Origin: a bacterium
GTDB taxonomy: Bacteria; Armatimonadota; Zipacnadia; Zipacnadales; UBA11051
Reading direction: 5' to 3'
Assembly (NCBI GenBank): GCA_021372615.1
Contig: JAJFUB010000114.1
Span: forward strand, 18,911-82,910
DNA length: 64,000 nt
Part shown: piece by piece, positions 24,101 to 30,946 of the stretch
Numbering within the stretch: position 1 is the first letter of the stretch
Layout: each line of letters starts with the position of its first letter
The notes under the pieces: model-generated
What the model was told of the DNA's origin: nothing
Seen by the model: the letters and a program-made list of their open reading frames with translations, nothing else
Databases searched by the model: none
Made by a program: the position numbers and the translations under genes

Positions 24101-24125
24101 GGGCAATTATATAACGTGGTTGCCC
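24101..24125 (+). promoter_or_regulatory. Candidate promoter/operator upstream of the Cys/Met-rich protein
   Basis: The inverted repeat GGGCAA-N13-TTGCCC surrounds an A+T-rich spacer with TATATAAC, a possible -10 region (24108-24113). It lies 27 bases before the start codon in an otherwise G+C-rich gap. A metal-responsive regulator would be an attractive binder, but nothing in the sequence names one. Confidence 0.35.
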
Positions 24126-24151
24126 AACGACGGTAAGGCAAGGAGACTCGG

Positions 24152-24874
24152 ATGAACATGCGTAGGTTGGTCATTCCGCTGGCGCTGGTCATCGTGCTGG
24201 CGCTGGTCGTCACGACGGTCGTCGCACTCGCCCAATCGACTCCGGGGAAGCCCGGCTGCGGCATGAGAGCAGGCGCGGGTTGTGGCATGGGCGCGGGTGG
24301 CGGCTGTGGCATGAAGCCCGGCGGCGGCATGGGGATGGGACGAGGCTGCGGGATGCGGATGGGGGGCGGCTGCGGCATGATGGCCATGGGCCGGGGCCGG
24401 GTGGCCGCGACGACGCGGGCACTGGCGTCCGGGCAGGTCACCCTCGCCGCGACGCCACGCGGGCTGCTGCTGCTCGTGGCGGACAAGTCCCATCAGGGCG
24501 ATGCCAATGCCTCGGTCAGCGCCACAGGCTCGGGCACGGGCAAGGATGTGGGCCTGAAGGCTGAGCGGATAGGCGCCGGGCGCTTTGCGCTGCAGGGCGA
24601 TGTGTCAGGGGTCAACGAGATCGCCGTGCGTGTCACCAAGGGCGCGATCTCCGAGTTGGTCTACTTCGGCGTCCCGACTCTCGCGGCCCGTGGCGGGGGC
24701 TGCCCCGGCGGCCGCGCCGGCTGCAAGTGCGGCGATGCCTGCAAGTGCGCCAGCGGCGACAGGAGCGCCTGCAAGTGTGGCGCGGCGTGCAAGTGCGCGG
24801 CCTGCGGCAAGCAGGGCGCGGCGGCGAAGTGCGGCGCCGGCTGCAGGTGCGCGCGTTGTGGTGGCCAGAAGTAG
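24152..24874 (+). CDS. Secreted Cys/Met-rich protein with metallothionein-like tail
   Basis: AAGGAGAC precedes the ATG, and the 240-residue product has a signal peptide ending VVALAQ. Residues 36-76 contain five CGM motifs (Cys36, 44, 52, 66, 74) among Gly and extra Met, a pattern suited to binding copper(I) or similar soft metals. Residues about 88-178 are the beta domain shared with the upstream gene. The last about 55 residues hold some 14 Cys with five CxC units (CKC, CRC), resembling metallothioneins, though no known family is recognised. It should be a periplasmic or exported metal sponge or chaperone. Metal identity is inference. A bidirectional hairpin follows. Confidence 0.78.
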   Translation: MNMRRLVIPLALVIVLALVVTTVVALAQSTPGKPGCGMRAGAGCGMGAGGGCGMKPGGGMGMGRGCGMRMGGGCGMMAMGRGRVAATTRALASGQVTLAATPRGLLLLVADKSHQGDANASVSATGSGTGKDVGLKAERIGAGRFALQGDVSGVNEIAVRVTKGAISELVYFGVPTLAARGGGCPGGRAGCKCGDACKCASGDRSACKCGAACKCAACGKQGAAAKCGAGCRCARCGGQK

Positions 24875-24899
24875 CCTGATCGGCCACTGCTGATGTGCC

Positions 24900-24929
24900 G
24901 ACGGCCCACCCGATCGCGGGTGGGCCGTC
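24900..24929. terminator. 12-bp hairpin between convergent genes
   Basis: GACGGCCCACCC and GGGTGGGCCGTC pair perfectly around a 6-base loop, midway between the plus-strand gene ending at 24874 and the minus-strand gene ending at 24950. It is probably a bidirectional terminator; there is no T-run. Confidence 0.6.
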
Positions 24930-24949
24930 ATGATTCTGGAAGGGCTTCG

Positions 24950-25759
24950 TCAGGCGTAGACCATCTGGCCCTCGACGCGCCCCACGGGGACCTGCAGGCG
25001 CTGCCCCCCGAGCTCCACCAGGGTCTCCGGGTCGCGCCGCACGGCCTGCACCGCGTGTTCGAACATGTCGCCGGCGTTCAGGTAGCGCACGAGGGAGTCG
25101 CCGATGAACGCCTCGCGCTGCAGCCCGGCCTCCCACAGGCTCGTGTTCATGCGGTTGAAGTCATAGCGCCGGGTAGGGGCGTGCAGCAGCGTGGGGAGGG
25201 GGTGCGCCTGGCCCTCCTCGTCAATGATCGTGACGCGGGGGTGCTGCCGCAGGGGGAAGTACGGCAGTTGCTCCTGCTCCTCGACGGCGTGGAAGGTCGT
25301 GTTGCTGTTGTGGCCCACGCCGAGCAGCAGGAGACCGCCGCCCCACGCGGCCAGCTTGCGGAAGGGGCTCGTGGCTCCGCAGGGGGCCGGGCCGTGGTCG
25401 GCGGTGAGGGCCGCGGCCTGCGGGCCCGCCGCGCAAACCGAATGGGTGGCATGGTGGCTGCGGTGGGTCGCGACCTCGGTGCGGAACAGCTCGTAGGTCC
25501 GGCCGGTCCAGCAGGGACTGTGGCGCACGTCGAAGACCGGGGTCGCCTCCTCGCGCAGGCCGAAGGTGAAGCCGGGCATGGCGAGGGTCCCGCTCGGCCC
25601 GATCGCCGCGAGCAGGGCCTCGATGACCGTGCGAGCCCCGCCCTCGACATGCCCAAAGCGGCTCAGCGAGGCGTGGACGAAGATGAGGTCGCCCGCGCGC
25701 ACGCCCAGCCCGCGCAGGCCCGTGATGAGGTCACCCTGAGTCACCCGTGCTTGTGCCAT
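24950..25759 (-). CDS. AAC(3)-family acetyltransferase-like protein
   Basis: The 269-residue product shows the aminoglycoside 3-N-acetyltransferase fold: LIFVHASLSRFGHVEGGARTVIEALLAAIGPSGTLAMPGF at residues about 25-63, then HATHSVCAAGPQA and LLLLGVGHNSNTTFHAVEEQ. Chromosomal members without antibiotic context often acetylate other amino sugars or peptides. Resistance cannot be read from sequence alone. A paralogue lies at 48518 in another carbohydrate cluster, which favours a role in amino-sugar metabolism. RBS is weak; the gene stands alone. Confidence 0.8.
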   Translation of the reverse strand: MAQARVTQGDLITGLRGLGVRAGDLIFVHASLSRFGHVEGGARTVIEALLAAIGPSGTLAMPGFTFGLREEATPVFDVRHSPCWTGRTYELFRTEVATHRSHHATHSVCAAGPQAAALTADHGPAPCGATSPFRKLAAWGGGLLLLGVGHNSNTTFHAVEEQEQLPYFPLRQHPRVTIIDEEGQAHPLPTLLHAPTRRYDFNRMNTSLWEAGLQREAFIGDSLVRYLNAGDMFEHAVQAVRRDPETLVELGGQRLQVPVGRVEGQMVYA

Positions 25760-25856
25760 AGCCGCCGGACATTCTCCCCCCGGCGGGGAAGGTCCTCCGC
25801 CACCTCAGGCGAACCCTGCATCCTCAGGAACACCGTGGCCGTCGCCGCTGCTGTTG

Positions 25857-25891
25857 CCCTGAACCCTTAGCCCTAGACCCTGAACCCTATC
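25857..25891. repeat. Five degenerate heptamers of the CCCTAGA type
   Basis: CCCTGAA, CCCTTAG, CCCTAGA, CCCTGAA and CCCTATC lie end to end, resembling telomere-type heptamers. They occupy the gap upstream of the gene at 25914. No function is apparent. Confidence 0.5.
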
Positions 25892-25913
25892 CTTGAGCCG
25901 GAGGCTCACCCCC

Positions 25914-27902
25914 ATGCATGACCCCAAGTGGTGCATCTTCTTTGACTTCCACACCATGCCCGCCAACCCCGATGTGGGCAAGGGCTTTGACTTCGACGCC
26001 ATCACCGGCCAGTTGGCCGACGCCGGCGTGGACTACATCGTCTTCCCGGCGCGCTGCAACCTGGGCACCGCCTACTACAACACGCAGATCGGCATCCGCC
26101 ACCCGGCGCTGGAGTACGACCTGATCGGAGAGTTGGTCAAAGCCTGCAACAAGCGCAGCATCGCGCTGACGTGCTACATCAACATCGGCCTGAGCCACGA
26201 GGAGGGCCTGCGCCACCGCGACTGGCTGGTGCTCAACAAGGACGGCTACACCTACCAGCCTGACCGCCTCAACAGCTTCTTCCGCCAGATGTGCTACAAC
26301 AGCGCCTATGGGCCACACGCGGTGGCGATGGTCAAGGAACTCGTCGCCATGCACCCCATCGCCGGCCTGTTCTTCGACTGCATGTACACCCAGCCGTGCT
26401 ACGGCATCGAGTGCATGGAAGAGATGAAGAAGCTGGGCGTGGACTGGGAGGACCTCGAGGCGGTCCACGACTACAACTACATGAAGATGAACCGCATGGC
26501 CCAGCAGCTCACCGATGCGGCCAAGTCGGTCAACCCTGAGGTGCTGCTGTACTGCAACGGCATTGACTACGAGGCCCAGGACAAGATGGGGACATACCTG
26601 GACTTCGAGTGCCTGCCCACGGGCGGCTGGGGCTACGAGGCACTGCCGATGGGCGCGCGGTACCTGCGGACTCTGGGGAAGCCTGTGCTGAACATGAGCG
26701 GGCGCTTCCACAAGTCCTGGGGCGACTTCGGCGGCATCCGCACCGACGCGAGCCTGGAGTACGACCTCGTCTACGGCATGGCCAACGCCATGCGCCCGAA
26801 CATTGGCGACCATTTCCACCCGCGCGGCGACATCAACCAGCCCGTCTTCGACATGTACAAGCGCCTGTACACCAAGCTGCGCCGCTACGACCCGTGGCTG
26901 GAGCAGGCCACGGCCGAAGTGGACACGGCGGTCGTGTGGCAGGCCCCGTATCCGGGCTACAAGTTCATGAGCCCGACCAAGCGCGCCCTGTGGGACAAGC
27001 AGTACAACGCCGTCAAGGGCGCGACGCGGCTGCTGTGCGAGCTGAAGTGGCAGTTCGACATCGTGACGGACTTCGCCGACTGGGACAAGTACGAGCTCTT
27101 GGTCCTGCCCGACCACATCGTGATGAACGAGGAGTTCACCAAGCGCCTCCGCAAGCACCTGGACAAGGGTGGGGCGGTGCTGTCGAGCGCCTGGTCGGGC
27201 CTGGACCCCGAGGGCAAGCAGTTCGTCTTCGACGAGTGGGGCTGCAAGTTCCTGGGCGAGGATCCGTATGACCCGGCGTTCTTCACCCCGTATCCCGAGC
27301 TGGACTACGCGATGCCCGCGATGCCCATCACGCTCTACCAGCAGGGCACGAGCATCGAGCCCACCAAGGGGCAGCAACTGGCCGAGATCATCGCCCCGTA
27401 CTACAACCGGCACTGGGATGGCGAACACGGGTTTGTGTACCTGCCCCCCGACAAGCCGACCGGACGCGCCGCCGCGGTGCAGAACGGCCGCGTGGGGCAC
27501 TTCAGCCATCCCGTCTTCACCAGCTACATCGCCGATGGGCAGGTGCCGATGAAGCAGTTCGTCGCGAACATGCTGGGCCGCATCATGCCGCGGCCGCTGG
27601 TGCAGACCAGCCTGCCGTCGTATGCGCGGGCGGGCGTGACGCGCCAGCAGGACGCCGGCGTCTCCCGGCGGATGGTCCACCTGATCTCCTACGTCCCCGA
27701 GCGGCGCGGCAACACGATTGACATGATCGAGGAGCCCATCGAGCTGCGCGACGTGCAGGTGGCCCTGCGCCAGGACGGGCAGACGCCCAAGCGGGTCTAT
27801 CTCGCGCCCGAGGAACAGCCGCTGGAGTTCCAGATCGTGGACGGCTACATCCACACCGCCGTGCCCGTCGTGCCGGGCTATGCGATGGTGGTGTTCGAGT
27901 AG
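25914..27902 (+). CDS. GH-like TIM-barrel protein with beta-galactosidase trimerisation-like domain
   Basis: The start is the ATG at 25914, behind CGGAGGC. The 662-residue cytoplasmic protein starts HDPKWCIFFDFHTMP and carries a TIM barrel with GVDYIVFPARC, LTCYINIGLS, GLFFDCMYTQPCYG and LLYCNGIDYEAQ. Residues about 330-560 (AVVWQAPYPGYKF, LVLPDHIVMNEEFTKRL, GGAVLSSAWSGLDP) match the Rossmann-like trimerisation domain of GH42-type enzymes. It is related to the alpha-L-fucosidase/beta-galactosidase-like hypotheticals common in Armatimonadota and Planctomycetota. Substrate is unknown; catalytic acids cannot be fixed by eye. Confidence 0.75.
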   Translation: MHDPKWCIFFDFHTMPANPDVGKGFDFDAITGQLADAGVDYIVFPARCNLGTAYYNTQIGIRHPALEYDLIGELVKACNKRSIALTCYINIGLSHEEGLRHRDWLVLNKDGYTYQPDRLNSFFRQMCYNSAYGPHAVAMVKELVAMHPIAGLFFDCMYTQPCYGIECMEEMKKLGVDWEDLEAVHDYNYMKMNRMAQQLTDAAKSVNPEVLLYCNGIDYEAQDKMGTYLDFECLPTGGWGYEALPMGARYLRTLGKPVLNMSGRFHKSWGDFGGIRTDASLEYDLVYGMANAMRPNIGDHFHPRGDINQPVFDMYKRLYTKLRRYDPWLEQATAEVDTAVVWQAPYPGYKFMSPTKRALWDKQYNAVKGATRLLCELKWQFDIVTDFADWDKYELLVLPDHIVMNEEFTKRLRKHLDKGGAVLSSAWSGLDPEGKQFVFDEWGCKFLGEDPYDPAFFTPYPELDYAMPAMPITLYQQGTSIEPTKGQQLAEIIAPYYNRHWDGEHGFVYLPPDKPTGRAAAVQNGRVGHFSHPVFTSYIADGQVPMKQFVANMLGRIMPRPLVQTSLPSYARAGVTRQQDAGVSRRMVHLISYVPERRGNTIDMIEEPIELRDVQVALRQDGQTPKRVYLAPEEQPLEFQIVDGYIHTAVPVVPGYAMVVFE

Positions 27903-27965
27903 AAACAGTCTCGTCAACGTGTGCGCCAGTGGAGACCACTCTGCGGTTGCCAGGAGGGACATGCC

Positions 27966-28331
27966 ATGGCGATCAACTGGGGCGTGGTGGGCTGGGCGTG
28001 CTTCGGCGGGTTCATTGCTGAGTTTCTCAGGTGGTATGGCCTGAAGGACTCGCCCAATCTGCCCGCCTACAAGGCGAGCGTGTTCTACTGGATCATGACA
28101 ATTATCATGATCGCGCTCGGAGGGGTACTGGCGGTGCTGTACAAGGTGGCGCCTGAGAACCCGGTGCTGGCCGTGAACATCGGGGCCTCGGCGCCGCTCA
28201 TCATCAAGGCCCTGGCCAGTGTCGCGCCGAAGCTGCCAGAGCCTGGCGGGGCGACCCCCTCGCCGGCGGCGGGGCGGGCGCTGTCCGGGGCCGGGGGGCC
28301 CAGGCTGGTGGACTTCCTGGCCGGTCGCTAG
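27966..28331 (+). CDS. Small two-helix membrane protein
   Basis: AGGAGGG lies 8 bases before the ATG. The 121-residue product has two hydrophobic segments (about residues 5-18, VGWACFGGFIAEFL, and 36-58, SVFYWIMTIIMIALGGVLAVLY), then a more polar C-terminus with a short Pro/Gly-rich part. It follows the GH-like gene after 64 bases and precedes a deacetylase gene. The family is not recognised. Confidence 0.65.
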   Translation: MAINWGVVGWACFGGFIAEFLRWYGLKDSPNLPAYKASVFYWIMTIIMIALGGVLAVLYKVAPENPVLAVNIGASAPLIIKALASVAPKLPEPGGATPSPAAGRALSGAGGPRLVDFLAGR

Positions 28332-28414
28332 CGCTCGTCGGGACGGGGCGTGTCGTCACCGTGGTACAGTCCGTCTCGACCACGGCATAGCAGTACGCCT
28401 CAAGGTAGGTCAGC

Positions 28415-29812
28415 ATGAACAAGGTCTACGTCCTCTTCTGGTTCGATGTCGAGGACTGTTCGGTTCCGCAAAGCGACGATTGCGCCAAGCGCCTGTGCCA
28501 GATCCTGACCCAGCACGGCGTCACCGGCACCATGAAGCTGGTGGGGCAGAAGGCGCGGATGCTCGAGCAGCGCGTGCGGTACGATGTCATTGACGCGCTG
28601 CAGCGCCATGACATCGGCTTCCACTCCAACTGGCACGGCCTGCGGCCGCAGATCGCCGAGTACCTCGCCCCGCTGGGCATGGTGGAGGGGGCGGCGGAGT
28701 TCGAGCGGCGCGAGGGGCCGGGGCTGGAGGACGTCAAGCGGCTCCTCGACAGGCCCATCGTGACCTATGGCCAGCCCGGCAGCAACTGGGCCCCGCAGGC
28801 GTTCCCCGTGCTGCGGCAGTGGGACATCCCCACTTATGTCAGCGGCTTTGGCTACATTGGCATTGACTGCCAGCCGTTCTATCTCGGCGGCATCCTGTGC
28901 ACCTCGCACATGTACGGCCGGCGCCTGAACGGGCAGGAACAACGCCACCTGATGGGCCTGAACTTCGAGTTGGGCGGGCCCGGCGAGTTGGAGAAGCACC
29001 AGGCGCTGTTCTCCCGGTCACTGGAGGAGCTGTCCGACACCGGCGGCCTCATCAGTATCATCAACCACCCGTGCACGCTGGTGCTCGAGGAGTGGTTCAG
29101 CACCTACATGAAGCCCCGCGAGCGCATCGAGGCGGGCTACCGGCACTTCGAGAGCTTCGTGCAGTGGGTGCTGGGCCATCCCAACGTGGAGGCCATCGGC
29201 GCTGCGCGCCTGCCCGAACTGTACCCGGACCAGGCTGTGGGCCAGCAGTTCCCGCGCGAGGCGCTGCTGCACCTCGCCCAGGCGCTCAGCGAGGAGATCA
29301 GCTTCGTGCGCCTGGGCGAGGTGGCTGTGTCGGCGGCGGAGGCCTTCCACCTGCTGACCGAGGCCCTCGCCCCCTACTTGGAGCGCCGCAGCCTGCCGTC
29401 ACAGGTGGAGTACATGCCGGTGGACTGCCCCGCCGCAGGCGCACCGGAACTCGCAGGTGAGTTGGCGGTGCCGTGGGACGAGTTCGGGCGCAACGTGCGG
29501 CGCGTCGCGCAGGAACTGCGCCAGACGCGCGCGGTGCCGTCGGCGGTGCCCGTGAGCCAGATGGCTGTGGACCCGGCGTCGTACCTGGCGGCGGTGGCCC
29601 GGTCCGTCGTGCAGGCCCTGCGCGACGGTTCGCCCCCGGAGACAGTCGCCATCCGCCCGGCGCCCCGGCGCTTCGAGGACTACGTGGACCCGGAAGCCGC
29701 CCGAAGCGCTGCCGGCAGCTCGATGGCCCCGCCGGGTGGCATCGCCACCTCCGGCCTGCACGAGCTGGCCAAGCTGCTGGCGTGGACGGCCAAGCCGGCG
29801 GTGCTGAAGTAA
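28415..29812 (+). CDS. Polysaccharide-deacetylase-like (NodB-fold) protein
   Basis: The ATG is behind AAGGTAGG. The 465-residue product opens VYVLFWFDVEDCSVPQSDD, placing an acidic DxE/D pair on the first strand as in NodB proteins, followed by VTGTMKLVGQKARML. The second ligand motif is HDIGFHSNWHG (H at about 66, 70 and 74). Motif 3 GQPGSNWAPQAFPVL and a late INHPC fit the remaining shell. It should remove acetyl or formyl groups from a glycan, or be a related amidase. The C-terminal 150 residues are helical and unassigned. No signal peptide. Confidence 0.75.
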   Translation: MNKVYVLFWFDVEDCSVPQSDDCAKRLCQILTQHGVTGTMKLVGQKARMLEQRVRYDVIDALQRHDIGFHSNWHGLRPQIAEYLAPLGMVEGAAEFERREGPGLEDVKRLLDRPIVTYGQPGSNWAPQAFPVLRQWDIPTYVSGFGYIGIDCQPFYLGGILCTSHMYGRRLNGQEQRHLMGLNFELGGPGELEKHQALFSRSLEELSDTGGLISIINHPCTLVLEEWFSTYMKPRERIEAGYRHFESFVQWVLGHPNVEAIGAARLPELYPDQAVGQQFPREALLHLAQALSEEISFVRLGEVAVSAAEAFHLLTEALAPYLERRSLPSQVEYMPVDCPAAGAPELAGELAVPWDEFGRNVRRVAQELRQTRAVPSAVPVSQMAVDPASYLAAVARSVVQALRDGSPPETVAIRPAPRRFEDYVDPEAARSAAGSSMAPPGGIATSGLHELAKLLAWTAKPAVLK

Positions 29813-29827
29813 CGGCCACGGCGGCCC

Positions 29828-29970
29828 ACCCCTCCCTGCAGGGAGGGGTCGCGCCGCAGGCGCGGGGGTAGGAGGCCGTAGGGAACGGCGACGGCGTCCT
29901 CACCCCCTGCCCCTCTCCCTCGCTGCGCTCCGGAGAGGGGAACGGCGACGGCGACGGCGACGGCAACGAC
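29828..29970. repeat. Cluster of G+C palindromes and CGGCGA microrepeats
   Basis: A perfect 22-bp palindrome (ACCCCTCCCTG/CAGGGAGGGGT) is followed by CGCGCC-GCA-GGCGCG. A hairpin with 9-bp arms CCCCTCTCC and GGAGAGGGG (29910-29940) comes next, then about five CGGCGA units. The block fills the gap between the deacetylase-like gene and the amidohydrolase gene. Confidence 0.65.
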
Positions 29971-29998
29971 ACCGGCGGAGCACGACTCGGAGGGGCGT

Positions 29999-30919
29999 AT
30001 GATCTGGATAGATACCCACATTCACGTCTCGGACCTCAACCCCGATGGCAGCAAGCGGGAGCGCATGCTCGACGATCTGCTCGAGCTGCTCGACCGTTGC
30101 GACGCCGACCTCCGGTTCGTCATCAGTTGCGACGGGGCTTACAACAGCCTCGTCAAGCAACAGCCGGATGGCATGATGGCCGCCAACCGGATGGTGCACG
30201 AGCTATGCCGACAGGCGCCCGACCGGCTGTTCGGGAGCTGCATCGTCAACCCGCACTACCCGGACGAGGCGCAGCGGATGATGGACATCGCCTTCGCCGA
30301 GTGGGGCTTTGTGCAGCTCGGAGAGATGTTGCCCTACATGCTGGACTTCGTCATGGATAGCGACCCGGTTGAGGCGCTGGTGCGCCGGGCGGTGGACTTC
30401 GACGTGCCCGTGCAGGTGCATCTGGGGACATACTGGGGCCACAAGATGGGGGCGTCGGGGCACGGCATGGACCACATGGAGGACCTGCTCGGCATCGCCG
30501 AGCGCGTGCCGGAGGCCAAGTACGTCCTGGCCCATGCGATCGGCTGTCCCGGGGCTTCGGCGGCCGAGGCGCGCTGCATCTCGTGGGCGGACTGGTTCCT
30601 CGATGTCCTGGCCGGCTTCTTCGATGCGTACCCCGACAACTTCTGGGTCGAGATCCGCGACTTCCAGTGCCGGGCGCTGCCGCGCGCGGTGGCCGAGGTA
30701 CCGGCGAACCGCCTGCTGTCGGGCACTGACTGGACCACCCGCATCGGCCCGCCCTTCCAGACCTATGGCACGCAGTTCAACGTGAGCGAGGCCGACAACC
30801 CCTTCCCGCCGAAGGTCGAGTCGTTCGTCGGCTTCCTGACGGCGGCCGGGGCCAGCGCGGAGACGATCGAGCGCATCGCGCACGGGAACGCCCGCGAACT
30901 GTACAAGCTGAACCTGTAG
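29999..30919 (+). CDS. Amidohydrolase-2-family metal-dependent hydrolase
   Basis: GGAGGGG precedes the ATG at 29999. The 306-residue TIM barrel has the metal motif WIDTHIHV (His7, His9), a central VPVQVHLGTYWGH with a His ligand, YVLAHAIGC with another His, and LLSGTDWTTR with the catalytic Asp. This matches the PF04909 group of decarboxylases/hydrolases acting on lactones or carboxylated rings. Substrate is unknown. The next gene starts 27 bases downstream, so it is probably co-transcribed with the glycosidase. Confidence 0.82.
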   Translation: MIWIDTHIHVSDLNPDGSKRERMLDDLLELLDRCDADLRFVISCDGAYNSLVKQQPDGMMAANRMVHELCRQAPDRLFGSCIVNPHYPDEAQRMMDIAFAEWGFVQLGEMLPYMLDFVMDSDPVEALVRRAVDFDVPVQVHLGTYWGHKMGASGHGMDHMEDLLGIAERVPEAKYVLAHAIGCPGASAAEARCISWADWFLDVLAGFFDAYPDNFWVEIRDFQCRALPRAVAEVPANRLLSGTDWTTRIGPPFQTYGTQFNVSEADNPFPPKVESFVGFLTAAGASAETIERIAHGNARELYKLNL

Positions 30920-30946
30920 ATGACACGCTAGCCAAGGAGCCTGCCC

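Noticed and set aside
24950..25759. Antibiotic resistance gene call
   Set aside because: The fold matches AAC(3), but sequence alone does not show aminoglycoside use, and there is no mobile or resistance context.
25887..27962. 691-codon minus-strand frame
   Set aside because: It is antisense to the TIM-barrel gene at 25914, which has an RBS and recognisable domains.
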